Shown here in pieces: positions 37,571 to 45,584 of a DNA stretch of 64,000 nucleotides. A program made the translations under genes and the position numbers. The notes under the pieces are model-generated. The model made no database searches and had not been told where the DNA came from. It saw only the letters and a list, made by a program, of their open reading frames with translations. Positions within the stretch are counted from its first letter, which is position 1. Every line of letters starts with the position of its first letter. Where the stretch lies: NCBI RefSeq assembly GCF_009725235.1, contig NZ_WJFC01000035.1, forward strand, positions 1 through 64,000. The letters are read 5' to 3'. Source of the stretch: Scytonema sp. UIC 10036 (lineage in GTDB: Bacteria; Cyanobacteriota; Cyanobacteriia; Cyanobacteriales; Nostocaceae).

Positions 37571-37897
37571 ATGGCAAAAAACATAGTTTCGAGTGATGGT
37601 CTCGATCGCCTTCCTGCTGCCAAAGCCCAGGGAGAGGAGGCAGAAACAGCAGCAGCACTGGCAACTTCTCTGAGTGCAGCCAAGGCTAAATTGATTGTTG
37701 ATGATTTGGCATTACGTTCGGCTACCTTGTTGTTTGAAGTTGGTGGGGCTTCCACAACTAAGAAAAGCGCCAACTTGGATCGTCACTGGCGCAACGCCCG
37801 CACCTTGTCCTCACACAATCCAAATCACTTTAAGGCTCGTGCGCTCGGCGACTACGAAATTAACGGTACACCATTGCCACAACGAGGGTTCTTCTAA
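37571..37897 (+). pseudogene. C-terminal remnant of a DszC/SfnB-type acyl-CoA dehydrogenase-like monooxygenase
   Basis: The 108 residues end in SATLLFEVGGASTTKKSANL followed by DRHWRNARTLSSHNPNHFKA and YEINGTPLPQRGFF. This block is the C-terminal end of the acyl-CoA-dehydrogenase fold flavoenzymes of the SfnB/DszC group, which are about 390-420 residues long and act in sulfone/thiophene or dimethyl-sulfone sulfur use. The N-terminal three quarters are missing. An ATG happens to be present, but a catalytic protein cannot result. It supports a sulfur role for the island. Confidence 0.75.
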
Positions 37898-37947
37898 TTT
37901 TGTTGAGAACCGAAACCATATCGAAGTTTGATCGGACAGAAAAACTG

Positions 37948-38340
37948 CTATGTCTTGAATTTGTCGTCAACTGGAATTTGATAGCCGTTAGCGAGACGAT
38001 TGGTCATGTTTGCGGTAGCGACGATCACCATCAATTCAGCGAACACATCATCACTCATTCCTTTAGCACGTGCCGCAGCCGTGTGTGAGGCAATGCAGTA
38101 TTCACAACCATTCGTGACGCTCACCGCAATATAAATTAACTCCCGCACCAATGGATCTATTTCTCCAGCGCCTGCCATGACTTCCTTCAGAGTTTCCCAA
38201 GTTCGCCGTAGGGTGGGGGGATGATTGGCTAAGGCTTTCCAAAAGTTGTTGATATAGTCAGAGGAGCGCGTGGCACGGATATCATCATAAATTACACGCA
38301 CTTCATCGCTACTGTTTTCGTATTCTATCAGATTGGTCAT
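37948..38340 (-). CDS. Carboxymuconolactone decarboxylase-family (AhpD-like) protein
   Basis: 130 residues. The CMD/AhpD fold is marked by the redox motif GCEYCIASHTAAARAKGM, with CxxC and the following His, and the preceding PLVRELIYIAVSVTN. AhpD-like proteins act as alkylhydroperoxidases or reductants of peroxiredoxins; true decarboxylases lack the CxxC. So a peroxidase-type role is more likely. It lies head to tail with the MFS exporter gene upstream on the same strand, about 110 bp apart. Confidence 0.87.
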   Translation of the reverse strand: MTNLIEYENSSDEVRVIYDDIRATRSSDYINNFWKALANHPPTLRRTWETLKEVMAGAGEIDPLVRELIYIAVSVTNGCEYCIASHTAAARAKGMSDDVFAELMVIVATANMTNRLANGYQIPVDDKFKT

Positions 38341-38447
38341 GTTTTGATTTCAATGATTTGTCTGAAAAGGAATTCAGAGACATTTTACAACGTTGTTTAA
38401 CCAAGGATTTTTACAACACAATTTTGTATAGGTTGAAACTTGTACCA

Positions 38448-39923
38448 TCAGTGTTTCCCTTGCTTGAAAATGTTTACAGCCTTATCTTTAAGATGTTCAC
38501 GTTTCCGCTTCTCAAACCTCAAAACAGATGCAATAGCTGCGATACATAGTATCAGGGCTGCGAAGCGAAAGGTTCCTTGAAACCCAGTAACGATCGCGGG
38601 CAGAGGGGCAACCGATACATCTGCACCTGCGGCTACACTGGCGATTAACCCTCCAAAGACTGCCCCAATCAGAGCAACTCCTACGGTATTCCCTGAGGTT
38701 CGCGATAAAGATAATAGCCCAGAAGCAATACCGAGACGCTCTTGAGACGCTGCTCCCATGACAGCACTATTATTCGGTGATTGGAATAAACCCAGTCCAA
38801 TGCCGTAAATGAAATAACGCTGTACATAACCCAACTCAGTCAGTTGAGCATCAAAGGTGCTGATCCCCAGACAGCCACCAATCATCAACGCTAACCCAAT
38901 CGAGCTAATTAACCGAGAGCCAAACCGATCTGAAAGTAGACCAGCCAGTGGGGCAATTAACCCACTCAGTACAGGGGACACCGCTAGTAATAGTCCGACT
39001 TTTGCCGTTGGATATTCCTTAACCCGCTCTAAAAAGAATGGAGTAATGAGTAGTGCGCCACCAATGACAGTGAATGTTAACCAACCACTGAGCAAACCCA
39101 TACTCATATGGAGATTACGAAACAAGTTCAGTTCTAACAATGGCTGTTCTAAAATAGATTCAACTACTAAAAAACTCAGAAAACTTAGGACGGCAACTGA
39201 CAGTAACACCAGTGCGTTGACGCTGCTGAAACCTTGACTTTGTCCAAAGGTCATGCCTAGCCCAAAATTGCCCAAAGTCAACACAGCCAACATAGCTCCA
39301 AAATAGTCAAATTTTTGTTTACCTGCGATGCGTCCAGAAGGTGGGACCACTCGGGCTATGAGAAAACTAGTGACAATCCCTAAAGGTATATTGATTAAGA
39401 ATATAGTCCGCCAGCCGAACCAATCTAGTATCAATCCTCCAGCAGAAGGACCTAAAGCAATTCCTAATGATACTACACTACCGATGATACCAACAGCCCG
39501 ACCTCGTTCTGAAGAAGGAAAGATTTCTGTGACGATCGCCAAACCTAGCCCTGAAATGAAGACACCACCTAACCCTTGTAATGCTCGAAAGCCGATCAGC
39601 CATTCAATCCCAGGTGCCATACCACATAACAAAGAACTCAAGGTAAAGATAATGAGTCCCCCCAGGTAAAGATACTTTTTACCCCACATATCTCCTAATC
39701 GAGTCGCCCCCAAGACTAAACCAGAACTAACTAATTGGTAACTCAACACAGCCCACTGGGTTGTAGGGAAGTCAGTGTGAAAGGTTTGAACTAATGAAGG
39801 CAGAGCGACATTGATGATGCCCACATCAAGAGTTGACATGAACACCCCAAGTCCGACACTAACTAACACCCAAACTTTTTGAGACTTTGACAAAGTCAGA
39901 GGTTGTGCTTGCAATTGTGACAA
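38448..39923 (-). CDS. MFS multidrug exporter, DHA2 (EmrB/QacA) type
   Basis: 491 residues with 14 hydrophobic segments expected for DHA2. Motif A appears as LGDMWGKKYLYLGGLIIFT, motif C-like as SLGIALGPSAGGLILDWFGW, and TLDVGIINVALPSL is the DHA2 motif D1 (LDxTxVNVALP). It is a proton-driven exporter for drugs or metabolites. Translation begins at TTG 39923: a GGGGAGG sequence lies seven bases ahead on the minus strand and no better ATG is nearby. The 250-bp spacer to the divergent TPR gene should hold both promoters. Confidence 0.9.
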   Translation of the reverse strand: MSQLQAQPLTLSKSQKVWVLVSVGLGVFMSTLDVGIINVALPSLVQTFHTDFPTTQWAVLSYQLVSSGLVLGATRLGDMWGKKYLYLGGLIIFTLSSLLCGMAPGIEWLIGFRALQGLGGVFISGLGLAIVTEIFPSSERGRAVGIIGSVVSLGIALGPSAGGLILDWFGWRTIFLINIPLGIVTSFLIARVVPPSGRIAGKQKFDYFGAMLAVLTLGNFGLGMTFGQSQGFSSVNALVLLSVAVLSFLSFLVVESILEQPLLELNLFRNLHMSMGLLSGWLTFTVIGGALLITPFFLERVKEYPTAKVGLLLAVSPVLSGLIAPLAGLLSDRFGSRLISSIGLALMIGGCLGISTFDAQLTELGYVQRYFIYGIGLGLFQSPNNSAVMGAASQERLGIASGLLSLSRTSGNTVGVALIGAVFGGLIASVAAGADVSVAPLPAIVTGFQGTFRFAALILCIAAIASVLRFEKRKREHLKDKAVNIFKQGKH

Positions 39924-40177
39924 TGTCTAGCCTCCCCTGTATAATTTACAATTATAAATAATTTGTCTGCGTAATATTAGATTAGCATAATATTAACTTT
40001 AGGAAAGTCAAGAATTCTATGTATACTTATGTACAATTGCTTGCTTTTCACAGCTGGCTATGCGAAATTAATATCTAGATTAATGTAAACTACGGTAAAC
40101 TGAAAAAGTATAAGTAAATTTAAACTGAGGGATCGAGAACCCAGTAGTAATAATCGTGAAATCGTTCAGAAAAAACG

Positions 40178-41506
40178 ATGTTAACAGATTCTCAAGAACT
40201 AGAAATCACCACTGACTCATTAGAGGCGGTGAATGCCATCAATGGCTTTTTTGAGCAGTTGCTCAGTGTTGGAAACAATTCCCAAGTTATCCTGAAGGCA
40301 GTTGAGGCAGATCCAGCCTGTGCGATCGCCAATGCCCATGCAGCAGCTTTTTACCGGTTTTCCGGTACTAGTGATACTATTGCCCGTGCAACTGACTTTC
40401 TCAACGCTGCCAAAGCCCAGTTATCCAGCGCCAACGAACGAGAACAACTTTATATAGCTGCCATTGAAGCTTGGACAAAGCGCGATCTTAAGAGTGCAAT
40501 CGCCCATCACGAAGCGATCGCCGAAGCATTTCCCCGCGATTTAATCTCAGTTCATACCTGCCAATACCACTACAGAAATTCTGGTAACAGTGAGGGAATG
40601 CTACGGATTGCAGAAAAAGTTTTTCAAGCTAACCGCGATAGTCCATATATGTACGGTATGCTGGCTTTTGGGTTAGAAGAATGTCATCATCTATCAGCAG
40701 CAGAAGAAGCAGGGCGACGCGCAACCGAAATGAAACGCGATAACCGTTGGGCGCACCATGCGGTAGCTCACGTCTTGGAAACCCAAGGGCGGTTATCAGA
40801 CGGAATTGCTTGGATGGGAAGTGTCTCTGACACCTGGGAAAATAGCAACCCAGCTTTTTACAGCCATCTTTGGTGGCACACCGCTCTTTACCACCTTGAT
40901 GCTGAGGATATCCCCAAGGTATTGTCCATTTATGATACTCATATTTGGGGACGTGCAAGGAAAGACAACGGACGCGAACAGATTAACGCTATCTCACTAC
41001 TACTACGTTTGGAATTGAGAGGTGTAGATGTAGGTTCGCGCTTTTCAGACGTTGCCGCTTACCTCCAACCAAGATTACACGAACACATCCTTGGTTTTAT
41101 GGATTTGCATTATCTCTATGCATTAGTACGTGGTGGTAAAGATGATTGGGCAGCCCAGATGTTAGAGAGTATGCAAGTATACACCAGTAAAGCACTTCCC
41201 TATATTCAACTCATTTGGTTAGAAGTGGTTTTACCTGCTGCCCGTGGGATGATTGCTCATGCTCAAGGTGACTTACAGACAGTCATTGCTGAACTGGGAT
41301 CGGTGCTACCAAGGTTGCAAGAAGCAGGCGGTAGCCATGCTCAAAGGGATTTATTTGAGCAAGTTTATCTTGATGCTCTGATTGGGACAAGCAAGTATCA
41401 AGAAGCACTAAATATTTTGGAAAAGCGCTATGCAAAGCGGAGTAATATACTGATCGTTCAGAAAGACTTGGCTCATGTCTACAAAATGAGTCAGACAAAA
41501 AAGTAG
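40178..41506 (+). CDS. Tetratricopeptide protein, TTC38 family
   Basis: 442 residues made of helical repeats. Segments such as VILKAVEADPACAIANAHAA, EREQLYIAAIEAWTKRDLKS, RWAHHAVAHVLETQGRLSDG and HLWWHTALYHLDAEDIPKVL fit the TTC38 family pattern rather than a plain TPR protein. Family members occur in bacteria and eukaryotes without a defined biochemical role. No signal peptide. It is followed within 60 bp by methyltransferase sequences on the same strand. Confidence 0.8.
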   Translation: MLTDSQELEITTDSLEAVNAINGFFEQLLSVGNNSQVILKAVEADPACAIANAHAAAFYRFSGTSDTIARATDFLNAAKAQLSSANEREQLYIAAIEAWTKRDLKSAIAHHEAIAEAFPRDLISVHTCQYHYRNSGNSEGMLRIAEKVFQANRDSPYMYGMLAFGLEECHHLSAAEEAGRRATEMKRDNRWAHHAVAHVLETQGRLSDGIAWMGSVSDTWENSNPAFYSHLWWHTALYHLDAEDIPKVLSIYDTHIWGRARKDNGREQINAISLLLRLELRGVDVGSRFSDVAAYLQPRLHEHILGFMDLHYLYALVRGGKDDWAAQMLESMQVYTSKALPYIQLIWLEVVLPAARGMIAHAQGDLQTVIAELGSVLPRLQEAGGSHAQRDLFEQVYLDALIGTSKYQEALNILEKRYAKRSNILIVQKDLAHVYKMSQTKK

Positions 41507-41533
41507 GTTAATAGACTGACAAGTCTATCATAA

Positions 41534-41740
41534 CTGCAACAGGCTGAATCCTTAGTAGCACAACTTGAGTTTACCCAATCCTCACTCCCGGAAGTCGGTC
41601 GCTTATTGTATGTCCTCACCAGCCACATCACACAGGGTCAAATTGCTGAGATTGTTAGTGTGGGGGGTTGGTGCCGCGTGGATTGTCAGCGCATTACACC
41701 TAGATAGTACATTGTTTGAGTATTACAAGTCATCACTTTT
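41534..41740 (+). pseudogene. N-terminal remnant of an O-methyltransferase-like gene, frameshifted at a poly-G tract
   Basis: In one frame the strand reads LQQAESLVAQLEFTQSSLPE followed by VGRLLYVLTSHITQGQIAEI. After a run of six G (41662-41667) the sequence continues in the next frame as GVGAAWIVSALHLDSTLF. Together these are the start and SAM-binding motif of a class I methyltransferase. A single shift at the poly-G explains the break. After about 41720 the similarity stops and a different methyltransferase begins. Confidence 0.55.
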
Positions 41741-41807
41741 CAATGGAGTTATATTGACAATTTATAAGCTTGATGATAACGAATCAATAGAGGCAAATTT
41801 TTATAAA

Positions 41808-42464
41808 ATGGCGTTTGATTATCAACTAAAGTACTGGAATAGCCTTGGTCTAACAAAAACCTTTTCCCATCCTGTTAATTTTGAGGGTTTGAAGCAACTT
41901 GTCAACCAGGATGCAAGAATTTTAGACTACGGTTGCGGCTACGGTCGCATCACTAATACTCTTGTAGAGCATGGTTATCAATATGTTGAGGGTGTGGATT
42001 TCTCAGAACGCATGATTGAAAAGGGTCGTTGTTTATATCCTCATCTCAATCTCAAAGTAGTATTATCGCCACGACTACCTTATGTTGATGGGGAATTTGA
42101 TGCGGTATTGCTATTCACAGTTTTAACCTGTATCCCTCATAATCAAGCTCAGATTGCATTAATCCAAGAGCTAAATCGCATCTTGAAAAGCGGAGGCTTG
42201 CTTTATATCAGCGATCTCTGTTTACAAACAGATGAACGAAACTTGAAACGCTATGATAAATTCAAAGATAAGTACGGAATTTATGGCATCTTTGAATTAC
42301 CAGAAAATGTTGTCCTCAGACATCACGATCTAACATGGATAAAATTCCTGACATCAGGATTTGAACAGATAAAGTTCGAGGAATTTAATGTTGTGACAAT
42401 GAATAATAATCGTGCTAAGGCATTTCAACTGTTTGCACGTAAACCTAAGAGGCAGGATTCTTAG
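41808..42464 (+). CDS. Class I SAM-dependent methyltransferase
   Basis: From the ATG at 41808 the product has 218 residues, a normal size. Motif I is ILDYGCGYGRIT, followed by VEGVDFSERMIEKGR (motif II with acidic residue), PYVDGEFDAVLLFTVLTCIP (motif III/IV) and LNRILKSGGLLYISDLCLQ. This is the Methyltransf_11/25 type. The open frame extends back to 41565, but those 81 codons consist of the tail of another methyltransferase remnant. An intermediate TTG start near 41755 is possible. The substrate is unknown. Confidence 0.75.
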   Translation: MAFDYQLKYWNSLGLTKTFSHPVNFEGLKQLVNQDARILDYGCGYGRITNTLVEHGYQYVEGVDFSERMIEKGRCLYPHLNLKVVLSPRLPYVDGEFDAVLLFTVLTCIPHNQAQIALIQELNRILKSGGLLYISDLCLQTDERNLKRYDKFKDKYGIYGIFELPENVVLRHHDLTWIKFLTSGFEQIKFEEFNVVTMNNNRAKAFQLFARKPKRQDS

Positions 42465-42486
42465 TTTTTAGGAGGTGAAGTGATAC

Positions 42487-42660
42487 TTATTGCTGGCTGA
42501 CATGAGTAGCTTCTCTCAGATAACGGCGTTCAGCGATTCGTTTTGCTACAGCAATCGCAGCTTCATTAGCAACATAGCCATCAGATTTGACTGCGCGAGC
42601 CAGCTTTCTAGCTTCTTTGCCTGAGAAAGGCTTAGATACGGTACCAAGTGGGTACTTCAT
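42487..42660 (-). CDS. Small basic hypothetical protein
   Basis: A 57-codon reading frame, starting at ATG 42660 and ending at 42487, encodes a basic, helical protein beginning MKYPLGTVSKPFSGKEARKL and ending EATHVSQQ. Its smooth composition, with Ala-rich helix (ANEAAIAVAKRIAERRYLRE), and full stop-to-start integrity argue for a real small gene. I do not recognise the family. To its right, at about 42710-42790 on the minus strand, another short open fragment ends (RDPRNNGNGLDILKQAGKTE), probably a remnant. Confidence 0.45.
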   Translation of the reverse strand: MKYPLGTVSKPFSGKEARKLARAVKSDGYVANEAAIAVAKRIAERRYLREATHVSQQ

Positions 42661-42810
42661 GTTCACTCATTTTGACGGGCTGACTTCCTCATCATAGCGC
42701 GTTAGCACTCTGTTTTGCCTGCTTGTTTAAGAATATCTAATCCATTACCGTTATTGCGAGGATCTCGATCAACTAGGCGATCGCAACTGTGCTCTGTGGC
42801 AGGATACGAT

Positions 42811-43395
42811 CGCAAGAACATTTTTGATTTCCTTTACGAAATTTCCACCTGTTTGACTTCTTGTGTCTGTTGTACTTGGTCGAGTTCTGGTAACTTTTGC
42901 TCCAAAATCATCACTATTACCATCATTAATAAACTCGTTACCATAATGATGCTCACCACATTTGGATCGTCGAAATTACTCGTACCTATTAACAATGCGG
43001 CGGCAAAGTTGCGTTGAGCGGTTCCTACTCCTAGTACTTTCTGGGTATCAATGCCAGGACCACCTAAAAGATAACCCACAGTAAAAGAGAATACAATAAA
43101 AATGGCATAAACAAAGATGACACCAGTTTTTAATAAAATAATAATCTCATTGAAGTGTACTATCAGCCTCACCGCTAAACCCAGAATTAAGCCAAAATTA
43201 GATATTTTGAAAGTGATTGGTTGAATGTTGACAGCGATCGCTTCATATTTTGCCTTAATTAATAACCCAATTCCCAAGGGTATTAACATTCACTTGCAGG
43301 AGTACCTGTATCTCGACCAACATCAAAGGTTTCATCTAATGCCAATCAATAGGGTACAGTTTTTTTAATTCGACCTTCAGCTACTTGTTGATCGA
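42811..43395 (-). pseudogene. Copy B: fused remnant of BASS transporter and arylsulfatase
   Basis: Bases 42834-43289 repeat the C-terminal half of the intact BASS transporter gene (44470-45345), about 150 residues, with few changes. At about 43290 the match jumps to the 3' end of the arylsulfatase gene (43290-43395 matches 45649-45750). So an intact transporter-arylsulfatase unit was copied and then lost about 700 bp between these points. The remaining transporter part lacks the first half and cannot work. Confidence 0.88.
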
Positions 43396-43532
43396 GTTAC
43401 CACAAATTTATTTAGTAATTTTACTCAGTAGATACTGCTTAATATAGATACAAAAAAACTGTACTGTTAATCACAAAATAATCATATGCTAATATTTAGC
43501 AAATCAAACATTAAGTATTACAAACTAATCGA

Positions 43533-44267
43533 TTAACGAAGATAGCTTACTCTATACCAGTACTCATACATCGGCTCGTAACCAAGTTTTTCATATAAGT
43601 TGCGTGCAGGAGTATTCGCCTTGACAACTTGTATGTAAGAAAAAAAGGCTCCTTTATCGATCGCCCATTGGAGCAAACCTTGAATAATCGCTGTTGCGTA
43701 GCCGCGCCGTCTTTGCGTTGGACTCGTAACAAGGTCAAATATACCTAAATAACCCCTTTCCAGAACTCCTAGCCCACAAGCAACAATTTTATCATTCTGC
43801 TTCAACGACACAAATAGAGTCTCTGATTGGATTGTTGTTAATATCTTGCGATGGATAGCTGATGGCTGCTCTCCTAGAGCTATCAAATCATGATAAGCAA
43901 CCAACCAATAATTCAAGTTTTCTTGGTTGAGAGCAGGTACATCATTAAACACGCGACCTGATATTGCAAGACCCATAACTAGAGATGGATCGATGAGTTG
44001 ATAACCTTTAGCAGCTAACTTACAATCTAATAGTTTTGGTTCGGTGAATGAAAGCAAGCGGAAAATGGGCTTTTGTTTGCGTACTTGATATTGGGACTCG
44101 CAGTAAGTTACCTTTGCTTCAACGTCCGAATCAACGTGACTAAGAACTGTCACTGAATTCGCTCGCTTGGTGTAACCATCTGCAAAACGCATTAGCCAAC
44201 CATGATAGTTAATACTTTCAAAAGCAGGCCATGCTTTAAGTGATATTTCTTCAACTACTCTATTCAT
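43533..44267 (-). CDS. GNAT family N-acetyltransferase
   Basis: 244 residues. The N-terminal half (EISLKAWPAFESINYHGWLM; RFADGYTKRANSVTVLSH) and the C-terminal GNAT core (VACGLGVLERGYLGIFDLVT; RRRGYATAIIQGLLQWAIDK; NTPARNLYEKLGYEPMYEY) give a two-domain acetyltransferase of the type often annotated as GNAT with N-terminal FR47-like part. The acetyl-CoA loop is QRRRGYATA. The acceptor is unknown. It lies between copy B and the intact transporter-arylsulfatase unit, and is read on the same strand as both. Confidence 0.88.
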   Translation of the reverse strand: MNRVVEEISLKAWPAFESINYHGWLMRFADGYTKRANSVTVLSHVDSDVEAKVTYCESQYQVRKQKPIFRLLSFTEPKLLDCKLAAKGYQLIDPSLVMGLAISGRVFNDVPALNQENLNYWLVAYHDLIALGEQPSAIHRKILTTIQSETLFVSLKQNDKIVACGLGVLERGYLGIFDLVTSPTQRRRGYATAIIQGLLQWAIDKGAFFSYIQVVKANTPARNLYEKLGYEPMYEYWYRVSYLR

Positions 44268-44469
44268 CCAGATATCAATGGAATCAAACTTCTAAAAATG
44301 ACTGGCTTTGCTTACGTAATTTCTGTAATACTTTGACTCAGTATACTATGTTAATTTATCAATATTTTTTTTAGTCTCCCCTGCTGTTCTGCATACCATG
44401 TAATACTCGGATAGAGTTTTGAGAATTTCCGTATTATATATTGGTGCAAGAATGCTTTTTTGATTTTCT

Positions 44470-45345
44470 TCACGAAACTTCTACTTGTTCGACCTCTTTG
44501 GTCTGTACTTGGTCGAGTTCTGGTAACTTTTGCCCCAAAATCATCACTATTACCATCATTAATAAACTCGTTACCATAATGATGCTCACTACATTTGGAT
44601 CGTCGAAATTACTCGTACCTATTAACAATGCGGCGGCAAAGTTGCGTTGAGCGGTTCCTACTCCTAGTACTCTTTGGGTATCAATACCAGGACCGCCTAA
44701 AAGATAACCCACACTAAAAGAGAATATAATAAAAATGGCACAAACAAAGATGACACCAGTTTTTAATAAAATAATAATCTCGTTGAAGTGTACTATCAGT
44801 CTCACAGCTAAACCTAGAATCAAGCCAAAATTAGATATTTTGAAAGCGATTGGTTGAATGTTGACAGCGATCGCTTCATATTTTGCCTTAATTAATAACC
44901 CAATTCCCAAGGGTATTAACATTAGAACTATTAAGGGTTTGGCAATATCCCAAGAGTTGACTTGTACGCCTTGTAAAACTAATGGTAGTACGAGCGGCAT
45001 ATAAAAGACTGTACCGAACATTAACAACATCATTAGTCCTGTAGAAAAAGCTAAATTTCCCTTGACTATTTGAGCAAGTTTAGGTAAAGCTGGAGGACCA
45101 GATGCTAATGCCATGACAATTAAACCGTCTTTCACTGGTTCGGTGAGAGGTATAACTTGTAGCAGTAAATATACAAAAAGTGGCACTAAGATAAAGTTTG
45201 TTAGCAACGAGAAAATTACTAAGCGGACATTACAAAGAGGTTGCCAAATCTGCTGTACAGTTAACTTTAAACCTGTGACAAACATCGTGGCTACGACGAA
45301 TGCTAAAAAGGCTATTTTGTCAAGTATTGGGATAATTTCGTTCAT
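44470..45345 (-). CDS. BASS-family (bile acid:sodium symporter-like) transporter
   Basis: 291 residues with about nine hydrophobic segments. Family signatures are VVATMFVTGLKLTVQQIW, LTNFILVPLFVYLLLQVIPL, IVMALASGPPALPKLAQIVKG and the conserved GVGTAQRNFAAALLIGTSNF near the C-terminus. BASS proteins couple sodium to uptake of organic anions, and bacterial members include sulfonate and keto-acid carriers. It is 240 bp downstream of the arylsulfatase gene on the same strand, so may import or export the anions it handles. This is the only complete copy among four. Confidence 0.88.
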   Translation of the reverse strand: MNEIIPILDKIAFLAFVVATMFVTGLKLTVQQIWQPLCNVRLVIFSLLTNFILVPLFVYLLLQVIPLTEPVKDGLIVMALASGPPALPKLAQIVKGNLAFSTGLMMLLMFGTVFYMPLVLPLVLQGVQVNSWDIAKPLIVLMLIPLGIGLLIKAKYEAIAVNIQPIAFKISNFGLILGLAVRLIVHFNEIIILLKTGVIFVCAIFIIFSFSVGYLLGGPGIDTQRVLGVGTAQRNFAAALLIGTSNFDDPNVVSIIMVTSLLMMVIVMILGQKLPELDQVQTKEVEQVEVS

Positions 45346-45584
45346 AAATTTCTGATTTTATGCTAAGTCTGTATATGTTAGGTTTCGTTCCTCAACCCAA
45401 CCTACGTATTTTCTGTGGCATCTCTCCTTACCCCCCTTAATCCCCCCTTATAAAGGGGGGAAACAGGAAATTTATTTTCCTCCCCCAAACAGGAAATTTA
45501 TTTTCCTCCCCTTTACAAGGGGAGGTTAGGAGGGGTAAAAATAATATGCAGCTTCATATTAAATTGGTATTACCTCCATATTAT
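45346..45584. repeat. Repeat-filled spacer between arylsulfatase and transporter
   Basis: It holds the palindromic AACCCAACCTAC element (45377-45405), the CCCCCCTTAATCCCCCC repeat (about 45430), and a duplicated AAACAGGAAATTTATTTTCC (from 45461 and from 45488). The final CCTCCCCTTTACAAGGGGAGG stem (about 45504-45525) may act as a terminator after the arylsulfatase gene. Confidence 0.75.

Noticed and set aside
37435..37773. Minus-strand frame opposite the acyl-CoA-dehydrogenase-like remnant
   Set aside because: The plus strand has the conserved family ending, so the minus frame is a shadow.
42700..42810. Protein-like minus-strand fragment ending LDILKQAGKTEC
   Set aside because: Too short and without a start; no family could be named, so it was only mentioned with the neighbouring small gene.
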